Below, in pieces: positions 1-5,961 of a DNA stretch of 6,348 bases. Position 1 is the stretch's first letter. Every line of letters starts with the position of its first letter. This stretch comes from a candidate division Zixibacteria bacterium RBG_16_43_9 (GTDB lineage Bacteria; Zixibacteria; MSB-5A5; RBG-16-43-9), in assembly GCA_001775355.1 (NCBI GenBank), contig MEWM01000119.1, forward strand, positions 10,127 through 16,474, given 5' to 3'. The position numbers were made by a program, and so were the translations under genes. The notes beneath the pieces are model-generated. The model was not told the origin of the DNA. It searched no databases and saw only the letters and a list, made by a program, of their open reading frames with translations.

Positions 1-2
1 TT

Positions 3-1574
3 CCCTCTGCTTACAGGACTTTTTTGTCAAGCAAACCATCAACTGAGAAAGTCAAGGTCTGGGTTTATTTCACGGATAAGGATATCTTTGACCAGGAAAG
101 TTATGTTAAAACACGGAAAATGTTAGAGAATCTCTTTACCCCAAAGTCTCTTCAGCGCAGAGCAAAAAGCATCAAAGGAGAGTTGACAAGTTTTATTGAC
201 CTGCCTGTAAATCGACCCTATATAGAGAGCATAAAAATCCTTGGGGCTAATTTGCGTCAGATAAGCCGCTGGCTGAATGCAGCAAGTTTTGAGGTCTCCA
301 TAGATAAGTTAGATCAGATCTCCGTTCTGCCGTTTGTGAAATCTATTCAGCCAGTCCTGACTTATATACGACAGCCTTTAAAGGAGGAAATTCAGCCTGA
401 ATTGAAACCAGTGGAATCGACAGATTATGGTCCCTCTTACAGTCAGCTTCAGCAGATAAACGTTCCGGCAGTGCATACCTTAGGGTATAACGGTCAGGGC
501 GTTTTAGTCTGTATGATGGATACCGGTTTCAGAAAAGACCATAAAGCTTTCAAGTCTGCTTATCTTGAAGGAAGAGTTTTAGCTGAATATGATTTCATTA
601 ACTACGATACTAATACCCAGAATGAGCCCGGTCAGGATGCATCTAACCAGCACAATCATGGAACCTATACTTGGTCTGCATTGGGTGGAGAGATAGACGG
701 CTCACTGTATGGACCAGCTTATAAAGCTAACTTTATTCTTGCTAAAACGGAATATGTCCCAACCGAAACCCGGATCGAGGAGGATAACTGGGTTGCCGGA
801 ATGGAATGGGCAGACAGTCTTGGTGCAGATGTTATCTCCAGCTCCTTAGGTTATCTTGATTTTGATAATGGGTTTACTTATACTAAACAGCAGTTAGATG
901 GGAATACCGCTGTTACTACCATAGCCGCTGATATAGCTGCCAGTTTGGGGATAGTCGTTTGTAATGCCATGGGCAATAGCGGTCCTGGAGACACTACCTT
1001 GATTACTCCTGCAGATGCTGACACCATTCTTGCCTGTGGAGCGGTGAATAGTTCTGGAACCATTGCCAGTTTCAGCTCGCGTGGACCTACCGGTGATGGA
1101 AGGATAAAACCTGAGATAGTGGCACGAGGAGTTTCGACTTATTGTGCCACAGCCACTGATACTAATACTTTTGGCTACGTAGGTGGAACCTCTCTTTCAA
1201 CCCCTTTAGTGGGAGGATGTGCTGCGGTTTTGCTCTCTGCTCATCCATATTGGAATCCCTGGATGGTAAGAGAGGCTTTAATACGCACTGCAAGTAACTC
1301 TAATAGTCCCAACAACACTTATGGCTGGGGATTGATAAACCTTTTAGCTGCACTTCAATATTCATTTGGATTTAGCACCGGAGATGTAAATCAGGATGGG
1401 AAAATTAGCATCTCAGATGCAGTCTATTTAATCAATTATCTTTTTAAAGGTGGACCTCCCCCTTATCTTCAATATAGAGGAGATGTGAACTGCGATCAGG
1501 CAGTAACAGTGGCAGATGTGGTCTATCTGGTAGCTTATCTTTTCAAAGGTGGACCCCTACCGTGCTCATATTGA
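3..1574 (+). CDS. Secreted subtilisin-like (S8) serine protease with C-terminal dockerin-like tail, 5' partial
   Basis: An extracellular serine endopeptidase. Numbering from the TTG at base 24: a prodomain-like region at about 1-135, with the pattern VWVYFTDK...LPVNRPYI...SRWLNAAS seen before the catalytic domain in related S8 proteins; then the catalytic domain at about 140-447, with Asp166 (MMDTG), His212 (NHGT), oxyanion Asn318 (GNSGP) and Ser390 (GGTSLSTP). The tail at 453-516 has two EF-hand-like dockerin loops, GDVNQDGKISISD (Ca ligands D454, N456, D458, D465) and GDVNCDQAVTVAD (D487, N489, D491, D498). Each is followed by a YLxxYLFKGGPxP helix. C490 and C514 may form a disulfide. The frame is open upstream of the TTG to base 3 (reading PSAYRTF), and no signal peptide is visible although the protein should be exported. 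I therefore think the true start lies off the window and the TTG is an internal Leu, though a weak AGGA at 15-18 precedes it. Family assignment is firm; substrate unknown. Confidence 0.93.
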   Translation, partial: PSAYRTFLSSKPSTEKVKVWVYFTDKDIFDQESYVKTRKMLENLFTPKSLQRRAKSIKGELTSFIDLPVNRPYIESIKILGANLRQISRWLNAASFEVSIDKLDQISVLPFVKSIQPVLTYIRQPLKEEIQPELKPVESTDYGPSYSQLQQINVPAVHTLGYNGQGVLVCMMDTGFRKDHKAFKSAYLEGRVLAEYDFINYDTNTQNEPGQDASNQHNHGTYTWSALGGEIDGSLYGPAYKANFILAKTEYVPTETRIEEDNWVAGMEWADSLGADVISSSLGYLDFDNGFTYTKQQLDGNTAVTTIAADIAASLGIVVCNAMGNSGPGDTTLITPADADTILACGAVNSSGTIASFSSRGPTGDGRIKPEIVARGVSTYCATATDTNTFGYVGGTSLSTPLVGGCAAVLLSAHPYWNPWMVREALIRTASNSNSPNNTYGWGLINLLAALQYSFGFSTGDVNQDGKISISDAVYLINYLFKGGPPPYLQYRGDVNCDQAVTVADVVYLVAYLFKGGPLPCSY

Positions 1575-1586
1575 CAATACCTATGA

Positions 1587-1614
1587 GTAGGGGCACGGCA
1601 TGCTGTGCCCCTAC
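1587..1614. repeat. 28-nt intergenic palindrome (REP-like)
   Basis: The left arm GTAGGGGCACGGCA is followed directly by TGCTGTGCCCCTAC, its reverse complement except for one base, which would be a G-U pair in RNA. It starts 12 nt after the protease stop codon and lies 11 nt before the A-tract of the terminator. It has no T-tract of its own, so it does not look like the terminator itself. GC-rich GGGGCACGGCATGC palindromes of this kind recur between genes in many uncultured bacteria, so I read it as a dispersed REP-like element. Only one copy is present in this window. Confidence 0.7.
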
Positions 1615-1625
1615 ATATTCCAAAC

Positions 1626-1658
1626 AAAAAAAGCAAGGCTAAAAGCCTTGCTTTTTTT
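1626..1658. terminator. Bidirectional intrinsic terminator between convergent genes
   Basis: Perfect 8-bp stem: GCAAGGCT at 1633-1640, loop AAA, AGCCTTGC at 1644-1651. It is flanked by seven A on the left (1626-1632) and seven T on the right (1652-1658). Read on either strand it gives a hairpin followed by a U-tract. It can therefore end both the protease transcript (plus) and the response-regulator transcript (minus), whose stop codons lie on either side. Confidence 0.93.
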
Positions 1659-1659
1659 A

Positions 1660-1694
1660 ATCCGTCATCTTGTATCCGTCATTCGTCATCACCT
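1660..1694 (-). repeat. Short degenerate 7-bp tandem array after the response-regulator stop
   Basis: Thirty-five bases, five heptads, fill the space between the terminator and the stop codon of the minus-strand response regulator. On the minus strand the units include GACGAAT at 1687-1681 and GACGGAT at 1680-1674 and 1666-1660. The unit at 1673-1667 and the stop-proximal unit at 1694-1688 are degraded but keep the final GAT. The array abuts the TGA stop directly. No coding or regulatory role is evident. Confidence 0.6.
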
Positions 1695-3056
1695 TCAGGC
1701 ATCTATATTATATTTCTTAATCTTCTCGAATAAAGTAGTGTAATCTATCTTCAAAATATCAGCCGTCTTTCTCTTGTTACCCCTGGTCTGGGTCAGCACC
1801 CGTAAAATCATTGCCTTTTCAGCCTCTGCCTGAGCGAATTGTCCAACCTCTTTTAAGCCTGCACCTTCTCTCAGCCTTATCTCTGAATTGGAGGGAAGCC
1901 TTATGGCTAAATGCTCTGGCAAGATTTTTTTCCCTTCGCACAGGATTATTGCCCTTTCAACGGTATTTTCTAACTCCCGGACGTTCCCGGGCCAAAGGTA
2001 TTTATCCATAAGGTTCAAAGCATCCGCAGAAGGAGATTTCTTCTCTTTTTTCATCTCCAGGCAGTATTTTCTTATAAAGAAATCAGCTAACTCTGGAACG
2101 TCTTCTCTTCTTTCCCTTAAAGGCGGAATTGAAATCGGGAAGACTGATAGTCTGTAATAAAGGTCTTCTCTGAAAAGTTTTTTCTCTATGGCTTTTTTAA
2201 GATCAAAGTTGGAAGCGGCGATCACCCGAACATCCACGCTTATAGTTTTGGTCCCGCCCAAACGCTCAAATCTTTTCTCCTGAAGGACCCTGAGTATCTT
2301 AGCCTGAAGAGCAATGTCTAAGTCCCCTATTTCATCTAAGAAGATAGTTCCTTTTTCAGCAATCTCGAATTTACCCATTTTGCGGACAACCGCGCCGGTA
2401 TAGGCACCCTTTTCCGAGCCGAAAAGCTCATTTTCAAGGAGTTCCCTTGGTATAGCGGCACAGTTAATGGCCACATAAGGTCCATTTTTCCGCGGACTCA
2501 GGCTGTGGATGGCTCTGGCAAAAAGCTCTTTACCGGTACCGCTTTCACCCAGGAGGAGCGCAGTTGTATCACTGGGGGCGACTTTTTTCACCAGTCGGGT
2601 AACTTCCTTCATCTTCTCTGATTTTCCTATTATCTCGGTGAACCCTAAGCTTTGAGCCAGTTCCTCTCTCAGAAGGACATTCTCTGCAAGTAAGCGCCTG
2701 TTTTCGAGTGCTCTTTGGATTAAGACATTCAGGTGATCTACATCAAACGGTTTGGTCAGGAAATCAAAAGCGCCCTGTTTTATGGCTTGAACCGCAGTTT
2801 CAATTGTTCCATAAGCGGTCATCACGATCACCGAGATCTCCGGATCTAACTCCTTAAAGGAAGATAGGACTCTTAAGCCATCCATATTGGGAAGCTTTAA
2901 ATCCGTTAAAACTAGGTCGAATCTTTTCTCTTTAGCTTTATCCAGACCCACTTCTCCATCCCTGGCAACATCCACCTCATACCCTTCAGACTCTAAGGTT
3001 TTGGCAAGCATCTGGCGCATACTCTCTTTGTCATCTATCACTAAAATGGATGGCAT
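1695..3056 (-). CDS. NtrC-family sigma-54-dependent response regulator
   Basis: A cytoplasmic two-component transcription activator of 453 aa, full length for the family. Receiver domain at about 1-120: acidic pair D8/D9, phospho-acceptor D52 (LTDLKLP), T80 and K102. AAA+ domain at about 140-385: Walker A GESGTGKE at 170-177, the sigma-54 contact loop GAYTGA at 217-222 (a Tyr variant of GAFTGA), Walker B IFLDE with D241/E242, FREDLYYRL at 295-303, and WPGNVREL at 355-362. A Fis-type helix-turn-helix ends the protein (about 421-453, GNKRKTADILKIDYTTLFEKI). The family remodels RNA polymerase-sigma54 at enhancer-dependent promoters after phosphorylation by a histidine kinase. The ATG start is supported by AAAGGGG seven bases upstream and by the receiver fold beginning at once (MPSILVIDD). 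No kinase is in the window and the upstream gene is unrelated, so its signal and targets cannot be named. Confidence 0.96.
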   Translation of the reverse strand: MPSILVIDDKESMRQMLAKTLESEGYEVDVARDGEVGLDKAKEKRFDLVLTDLKLPNMDGLRVLSSFKELDPEISVIVMTAYGTIETAVQAIKQGAFDFLTKPFDVDHLNVLIQRALENRRLLAENVLLREELAQSLGFTEIIGKSEKMKEVTRLVKKVAPSDTTALLLGESGTGKELFARAIHSLSPRKNGPYVAINCAAIPRELLENELFGSEKGAYTGAVVRKMGKFEIAEKGTIFLDEIGDLDIALQAKILRVLQEKRFERLGGTKTISVDVRVIAASNFDLKKAIEKKLFREDLYYRLSVFPISIPPLRERREDVPELADFFIRKYCLEMKKEKKSPSADALNLMDKYLWPGNVRELENTVERAIILCEGKKILPEHLAIRLPSNSEIRLREGAGLKEVGQFAQAEAEKAMILRVLTQTRGNKRKTADILKIDYTTLFEKIKKYNIDA

Positions 3057-3063
3057 AAATTTA

Positions 3064-3070
3064 CCCCTTT
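3064..3070 (-). promoter_or_regulatory. Ribosome binding site of the response regulator
   Basis: AAAGGGG on the minus strand, seven bases before the ATG at 3056-3054. It is a reasonable Shine-Dalgarno and fixes the start codon. Confidence 0.6.
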
Positions 3071-3090
3071 ATCCTGAGAATGGAAGAGAA

Positions 3091-3143
3091 ATAATAATTA
3101 AAAATTATCATATATATTATCGGAAAAACTGAGATTCCTTGAA
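3091..3143 (-). promoter_or_regulatory. Possible promoter region of the response-regulator gene
   Basis: The bases just upstream of the gene are strikingly AT-rich compared with their surroundings. The best sigma-70-like pair on the minus strand is TTCAAG (3143-3138) and GATAAT (3121-3116), 16 bases apart, which would give a leader of about 50 nt. The -35 is weak. Nearby are a near-palindrome (ATAATAATT, loop AAA, AATTATCAT, 3091-3111) and a perfect 6-bp inverted repeat TTCCTT/AAGGAA (3135-3147) overlapping the proposed -35. Either could be an operator. No sigma-54 -24/-12 GG...GC element was found here. Speculative. Confidence 0.25.
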
Positions 3144-3205
3144 GGAAATTGCTGTATTAAAGATGCACAATTTGAAAGACTTTGTAGAGGAAGGTGAAGG
3201 ATTTC

Positions 3206-3235
3206 TTGCTCGTCGTTGGTCTCCAGACCAACGAC
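3206..3235 (+). repeat. Hairpin repeat, copy A (TTGCTC + palindrome)
   Basis: TTGCTC is followed by a perfect 11-bp stem: GTCGTTGGTCT at 3212-3222, loop CC, AGACCAACGAC at 3225-3235. Copies B (3421-3450) and C (3456-3486, minus) have the same TTGCTC lead and a similar stem. There is no T-tract, so it is not a typical terminator. It belongs to a dispersed palindromic repeat family with no coding potential. Confidence 0.75.
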
Positions 3236-3293
3236 CTGTCCCGTTTTGATGAGGTCACCGATTAAAAAAAGCAGAACAGTCCCTTTTTAGAAA

Positions 3294-3377
3294 GAGATAC
3301 TTCGTCTGCCTTCGGCGGACTCAGTATGACAGAACTTCAAGAACTGTCATTCTGAGCCCGTAGGGCGAAGAATCTTG
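3294..3377. repeat. Head-to-head pair of a dispersed TGTCATnCTGAG...GAAGnATCT repeat
   Basis: On the plus strand, 3344-3377 begins CTGTCATTCTGAGCCCG and ends GGCGAAGAATCTTG. On the minus strand, 3332-3294 begins CTGTCATACTGAGTCCG and ends GACGAAGTATCTC. The two copies face away from an 11-base centre (3333-3343), forming a long imperfect inverted repeat. The left copy has an extra internal hairpin, GTCTGCC/GGCGGAC (3304-3320). Repeats beginning TGTCATTCTGAG and ending GAAGAATCT are, from memory, widespread between genes of many environmental bacteria. No open reading frame is associated. Confidence 0.75.
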
Positions 3378-3420
3378 CTGATTAATGTTCCCCACCTCCA
3401 AAGGAGATACTCCCCTTGGT

Positions 3421-3450
3421 TTGCTCGTCTTTGGTCTCCTGACCAAAGAC
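3421..3450 (+). repeat. Hairpin repeat, copy B (TTGCTC + palindrome)
   Basis: TTGCTC, then a perfect 10-bp stem: GTCTTTGGTC at 3427-3436, loop TCCT, GACCAAAGAC at 3441-3450. It differs from copy A at the fourth stem position on both arms (G-C in A, T-A in B), so pairing is kept by a compensatory change. Confidence 0.75.
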
Positions 3451-3455
3451 ATAAT

Positions 3456-3486
3456 CTTCGTTGGTGAGGACACTGACGAAGAGCAA
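3456..3486 (-). repeat. Hairpin repeat, copy C (inverted, TTGCTC lead on minus strand)
   Basis: Read on the minus strand, TTGCTC at 3486-3481 leads into an 11-bp stem. Its plus-strand arms are CTTCGTTGGTG at 3456-3466 and CACTGACGAAG at 3471-3481, with loop AGGA. Two of the pairs are G-U type. It lies tail to tail with copy B, five bases away. The stem sequence has diverged from A and B, but the TTGCTC lead and the TCC-containing loop are shared. Confidence 0.6.
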
Positions 3487-3502
3487 GCATATTTGTTTTT
3501 CC

Positions 3503-3543
3503 CTGTCTATCCGCCTTTGGCGGACTGTCTACTGACTACTCTT
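3503..3543 (-). repeat. 7-bp tandem units interrupted by a 15-bp palindrome, after the sbcC stop
   Basis: Minus-strand units are TAGTCAG (3538-3532), TAGACAG (3531-3525) and TAGACAG again (3509-3503). Between the last two sits TCCGCC-AAA-GGCGGA (3524-3510), a perfect 6-bp-stem palindrome. The first unit, TAGAAGA (3546-3540), includes the TAG stop of the ATPase gene and is offset by one extra base. The identical flanking heptamers could mean the palindrome was inserted into the array with a 7-bp duplication, or simply that the array continued past it. The hairpin has no U-tract on either strand, so I do not call it a terminator. Confidence 0.6.
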
Positions 3544-5958
3544 CTACTGCAGAATTAACTGACTGGTGCCATCCTCATTTTCCAGCACGGTTATCAGGTT
3601 TTCAACCGAATCTTTAATATCATCGATATGGGTGATCAAAAAAATCTGCCTGAATCGATTTTTCAGTTTTGCCAGCCCTTTGAGGATATTCTCTTTACGG
3701 GAAGCATCCTGACTCCCGAAGATCTCATCCAAAATTATAAAGGAGAACTCCACCCCGCTGGATTGGGAAACCTGTTGCGAGATTGCAAGCCTCAGGCACA
3801 GATTGGCTAAATCCTTTTCACCGCCGGAAAAACGCTCAATGGAGAATCTTTCTCCCTGATCATAAATTACAATTTCATATGGAGGATAGCGGTCATCATT
3901 CTCATCGGTTAGCTCTAATTTTTCATATCTTCCATCAGTTAACTCTAAAAACAGTTCGTTAGTATAGGTTGAGAGTGCTGGCCTAATCCTGGAGATCAAA
4001 GAGGTTTTAAAATCTACTAAAATCTTATCTAACTTCTCTAAATAAAGCCTATCCTCCCCTAATGATTTAAGCTCCTCTTTTAGCTTCAGGGTCTCCTGTA
4101 TATCCCTTTCTATTTTCTCAAGTTCTAACGAAAAAATCCCCTTTTGGTGATTCAGGTCTTTCAAATTCAGCTCTAATTGATGAATTTTAGCCCTTTGTTC
4201 TTCCACTTTTTTTTCTGTAGTTTTAAGCTCTTCCTCTGAAAAAGAAAGAGTCTTAATTTTATTCCTATACGTTTCAATCTCAATATTCAGGTTCTTTAGA
4301 TTTGATTCTATCTGAGTTAAGTTCTGTTTTAACTGAGGAAGCTTATTCTTCTCTTGGTTTAAAGCAATGTATTTTTCTTTCAGCTTTTCTAACCTGTCCA
4401 GATTTGTTTTCAACTCTAAGTGAACAGTTAGATCGTAACTCAATTCACCTATATTTTTTAAATTGTCTTGTAGAAAGAGCAGATTTTTCTCCTTGTCCAA
4501 AAGATTTTTCTTTAAGGTCTCTTGTTCTCCTTTTCCTTTTAGAAATTGTTCGATTTCTTTTTGAGTTCTCTCAATAGCTTCCTCTAAGTTGTTTTTCACA
4601 AGTCTAAGCTCTTTTCCTTTTTCTTCTATTCTTTTTCTCTCACCAGTGATAGAATCCAGGTTTGTTCCTATCTTTTTTATCTCGGAGGCAAGATGTTCCT
4701 TTATTTTAGGGTAATCAGCTCCCAGAGGTCTTAAACAGCGGTCGCATACTGAATTAGGACCTAGTCTTTCTATACCTTCAAGTTGGCTTTGAACCTTATT
4801 CTGCTCCTCTAAGGTCACTTTATAGGCAGATTGAACCCGCATGAATTCAGATCTGGTCTTCTCTAAGTGCTGTCCTATTTCGACTAAATCCTTTTTCAAT
4901 TCTTCTAAAGTTTTGCTTTTCTTTTCTAAAACAATCATGTCCTTCCCTAAAGCCTCAATTCTTTTCTTATCAAAATCTATTGATTGTAGCAGATTTTCTA
5001 TCTGAATTATAATAGTTTTCTTTTGTTCAGCTTTGTGTTTAAGCCCTTCATAAATCAAAAAGCCTTCTTTGATCTGGGGATAAGATTTTACTTCCACTTC
5101 AAGTTTATCTAATTCTAAGCTCTGACTTTCCAATGTTTCAATTTCATTATTGCTCTTGGTTATCTGAGTAGCAAGTTCTGCGGATAAAGCCTCTTTAACC
5201 GAAAGCTCACTTTTGTACTTATTGAAAACTTCAGACTCTTCTTTTTTCTTCTTTAGTTCATTTTCAATGTGCTTCAAATTGGTCTCTTCAGCTTGATAGC
5301 TCTTCTCCTCTTCATCTATTTTTTGAAAAACTTTCTTGAGCTCTTCTTGCAACTCTTTTTTCTTACTATCTAACTCATTAATATCTTTCATATGGACTTC
5401 AGTTACCTCAAGTTTCAGATCTGTTCCCCTTATATCAGCCCGTAAACCCTTTAGTGCGGAGTCGATCTTTTCTATGTTCAGCATTCGTGCCAAAATCTCT
5501 TTACGCTTTGACGGTGGGTAATCAGATAGAACGTTTAACTCTTTCTGGGGAGCATAAAAAGAGGTAATAAAATCCCTGTAGTCCATGTTTAGAGTTTTTT
5601 CTATCAAATCAGTAACCGCAGTTATTCCCCTTGCCACTACCTTACCGTTAATTAAGACTGAAGAATCTTGTTGACTGGAAGCACCTTTTAATTCTCTAAC
5701 TACCCGATAGTTTTCACCTTGAAGCTCAAAATCCAGAATAACCCGACATATCTCTTGAGGTTTTGAATTTAATCTTTTTATTTCATTTTTTCCGGTGCGG
5801 GCAGCCTCAGTTCCGTATAACACCCAGGCTATGGCTTCCATTAAAGTAGATTTACCTGCGCCATTATTCCCTATAATTCCCACGACACCATCCGGGAATT
5901 CGGCCTGGGCAAATTTAAAACGTCTGTAATTTTCCAATTGAATCGATTGCAGATACAT
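3544..5958 (-). CDS. sbcC: SbcC/Rad50-type SMC-like ATPase, subunit C of the SbcCD nuclease
   Basis: ATPase partner of the SbcD/Mre11 nuclease, which binds DNA ends and hairpins and opens or trims them during break repair. The 804 aa show the full SMC-like plan: Walker A GNNGAGKS (30-37), Q-loop Q138 (SFYAPQKE), coiled coil at about 180-395, zinc hook C405-D-R-C408, returning coiled coil at about 415-640, ABC signature SGGEK (711-715), Walker B IILDE (D744/E745), D-loop GSQD (748-751) and H-loop H777 (LITHIDD). The two coils are about equal, as expected for an antiparallel hairpin with the hook at its tip. It is shorter than E. coli SbcC (about 1,050 aa) and nearer archaeal Rad50 in size. The start is secure because the first beta-strand begins at once (MYLQSIQLENYRRF). 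No Shine-Dalgarno is visible: TATAGTCTGTT precedes the ATG, and a 24-nt imperfect palindrome (5963-5986) ends four bases from it. The next gene upstream is the sbcD end. The symbol follows family and context; rad50 would fit equally. Confidence 0.94.
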   Translation of the reverse strand: MYLQSIQLENYRRFKFAQAEFPDGVVGIIGNNGAGKSTLMEAIAWVLYGTEAARTGKNEIKRLNSKPQEICRVILDFELQGENYRVVRELKGASSQQDSSVLINGKVVARGITAVTDLIEKTLNMDYRDFITSFYAPQKELNVLSDYPPSKRKEILARMLNIEKIDSALKGLRADIRGTDLKLEVTEVHMKDINELDSKKKELQEELKKVFQKIDEEEKSYQAEETNLKHIENELKKKKEESEVFNKYKSELSVKEALSAELATQITKSNNEIETLESQSLELDKLEVEVKSYPQIKEGFLIYEGLKHKAEQKKTIIIQIENLLQSIDFDKKRIEALGKDMIVLEKKSKTLEELKKDLVEIGQHLEKTRSEFMRVQSAYKVTLEEQNKVQSQLEGIERLGPNSVCDRCLRPLGADYPKIKEHLASEIKKIGTNLDSITGERKRIEEKGKELRLVKNNLEEAIERTQKEIEQFLKGKGEQETLKKNLLDKEKNLLFLQDNLKNIGELSYDLTVHLELKTNLDRLEKLKEKYIALNQEKNKLPQLKQNLTQIESNLKNLNIEIETYRNKIKTLSFSEEELKTTEKKVEEQRAKIHQLELNLKDLNHQKGIFSLELEKIERDIQETLKLKEELKSLGEDRLYLEKLDKILVDFKTSLISRIRPALSTYTNELFLELTDGRYEKLELTDENDDRYPPYEIVIYDQGERFSIERFSGGEKDLANLCLRLAISQQVSQSSGVEFSFIILDEIFGSQDASRKENILKGLAKLKNRFRQIFLITHIDDIKDSVENLITVLENEDGTSQLILQ

Positions 5959-5961
5959 AAC

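Larger units (their letters stand above)
3057..3543. other. 487-bp gene-free intergenic island made largely of palindromic repeats
   Basis: No credible gene lies between the response-regulator start and the sbcC stop. From low to high coordinates it holds the response-regulator ribosome site and AT-rich promoter region, hairpin A, a short unassigned stretch with A7 (3264-3270) and T5 (3284-3288) runs, the head-to-head TGTCATnCTGAG pair, another unassigned stretch (3378-3420), hairpins B and C, and the interrupted heptad array. Hairpin A's TTGCTCGTC on the left and GACGAAGAGCAA on the right (end of C) are inverted, so 3206-3486 is bounded by matching ends. I see no canonical terminator for sbcC. 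Confidence 0.7.

Noticed and set aside
24..26. TTG as the true start of the S8 protease
   Set aside because: The frame continues upstream to the window edge without a stop and the expected signal peptide is missing after the TTG, so the gene is more likely cut by the window. The weak AGGA at 15-18 is not enough to decide.
1811..2157. Plus-strand open frames opposite the response regulator
   Set aside because: They are antisense shadows of a well-supported AAA+ gene, with no family resemblance. The same holds for 2887-3132, 3628-3810, 4302-4577 and 5336-5521 on plus, and 878-1063 on minus inside the protease.
3163..3249. Small plus-strand ORF of 28 codons starting MHNLKDFVEEG
   Set aside because: No ribosome site, and its second half is simply hairpin repeat A read through. 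Treated as chance.
3264..3288. Intrinsic terminator of sbcC (A7...T5 flanked segment)
   Set aside because: The bases between the A and T runs do not form a stable GC stem, and the large inverted repeat is too far from the U-tract.
3378..3420. Possible extra hairpin (CTCC-AAA-GGAG) between the repeats
   Set aside because: Only a 4-bp stem, within chance expectation.
3206..3543. CRISPR array
   Set aside because: The repeats are palindromic, of mixed orientation and irregular spacing, with no constant repeat-spacer length and no cas gene nearby.
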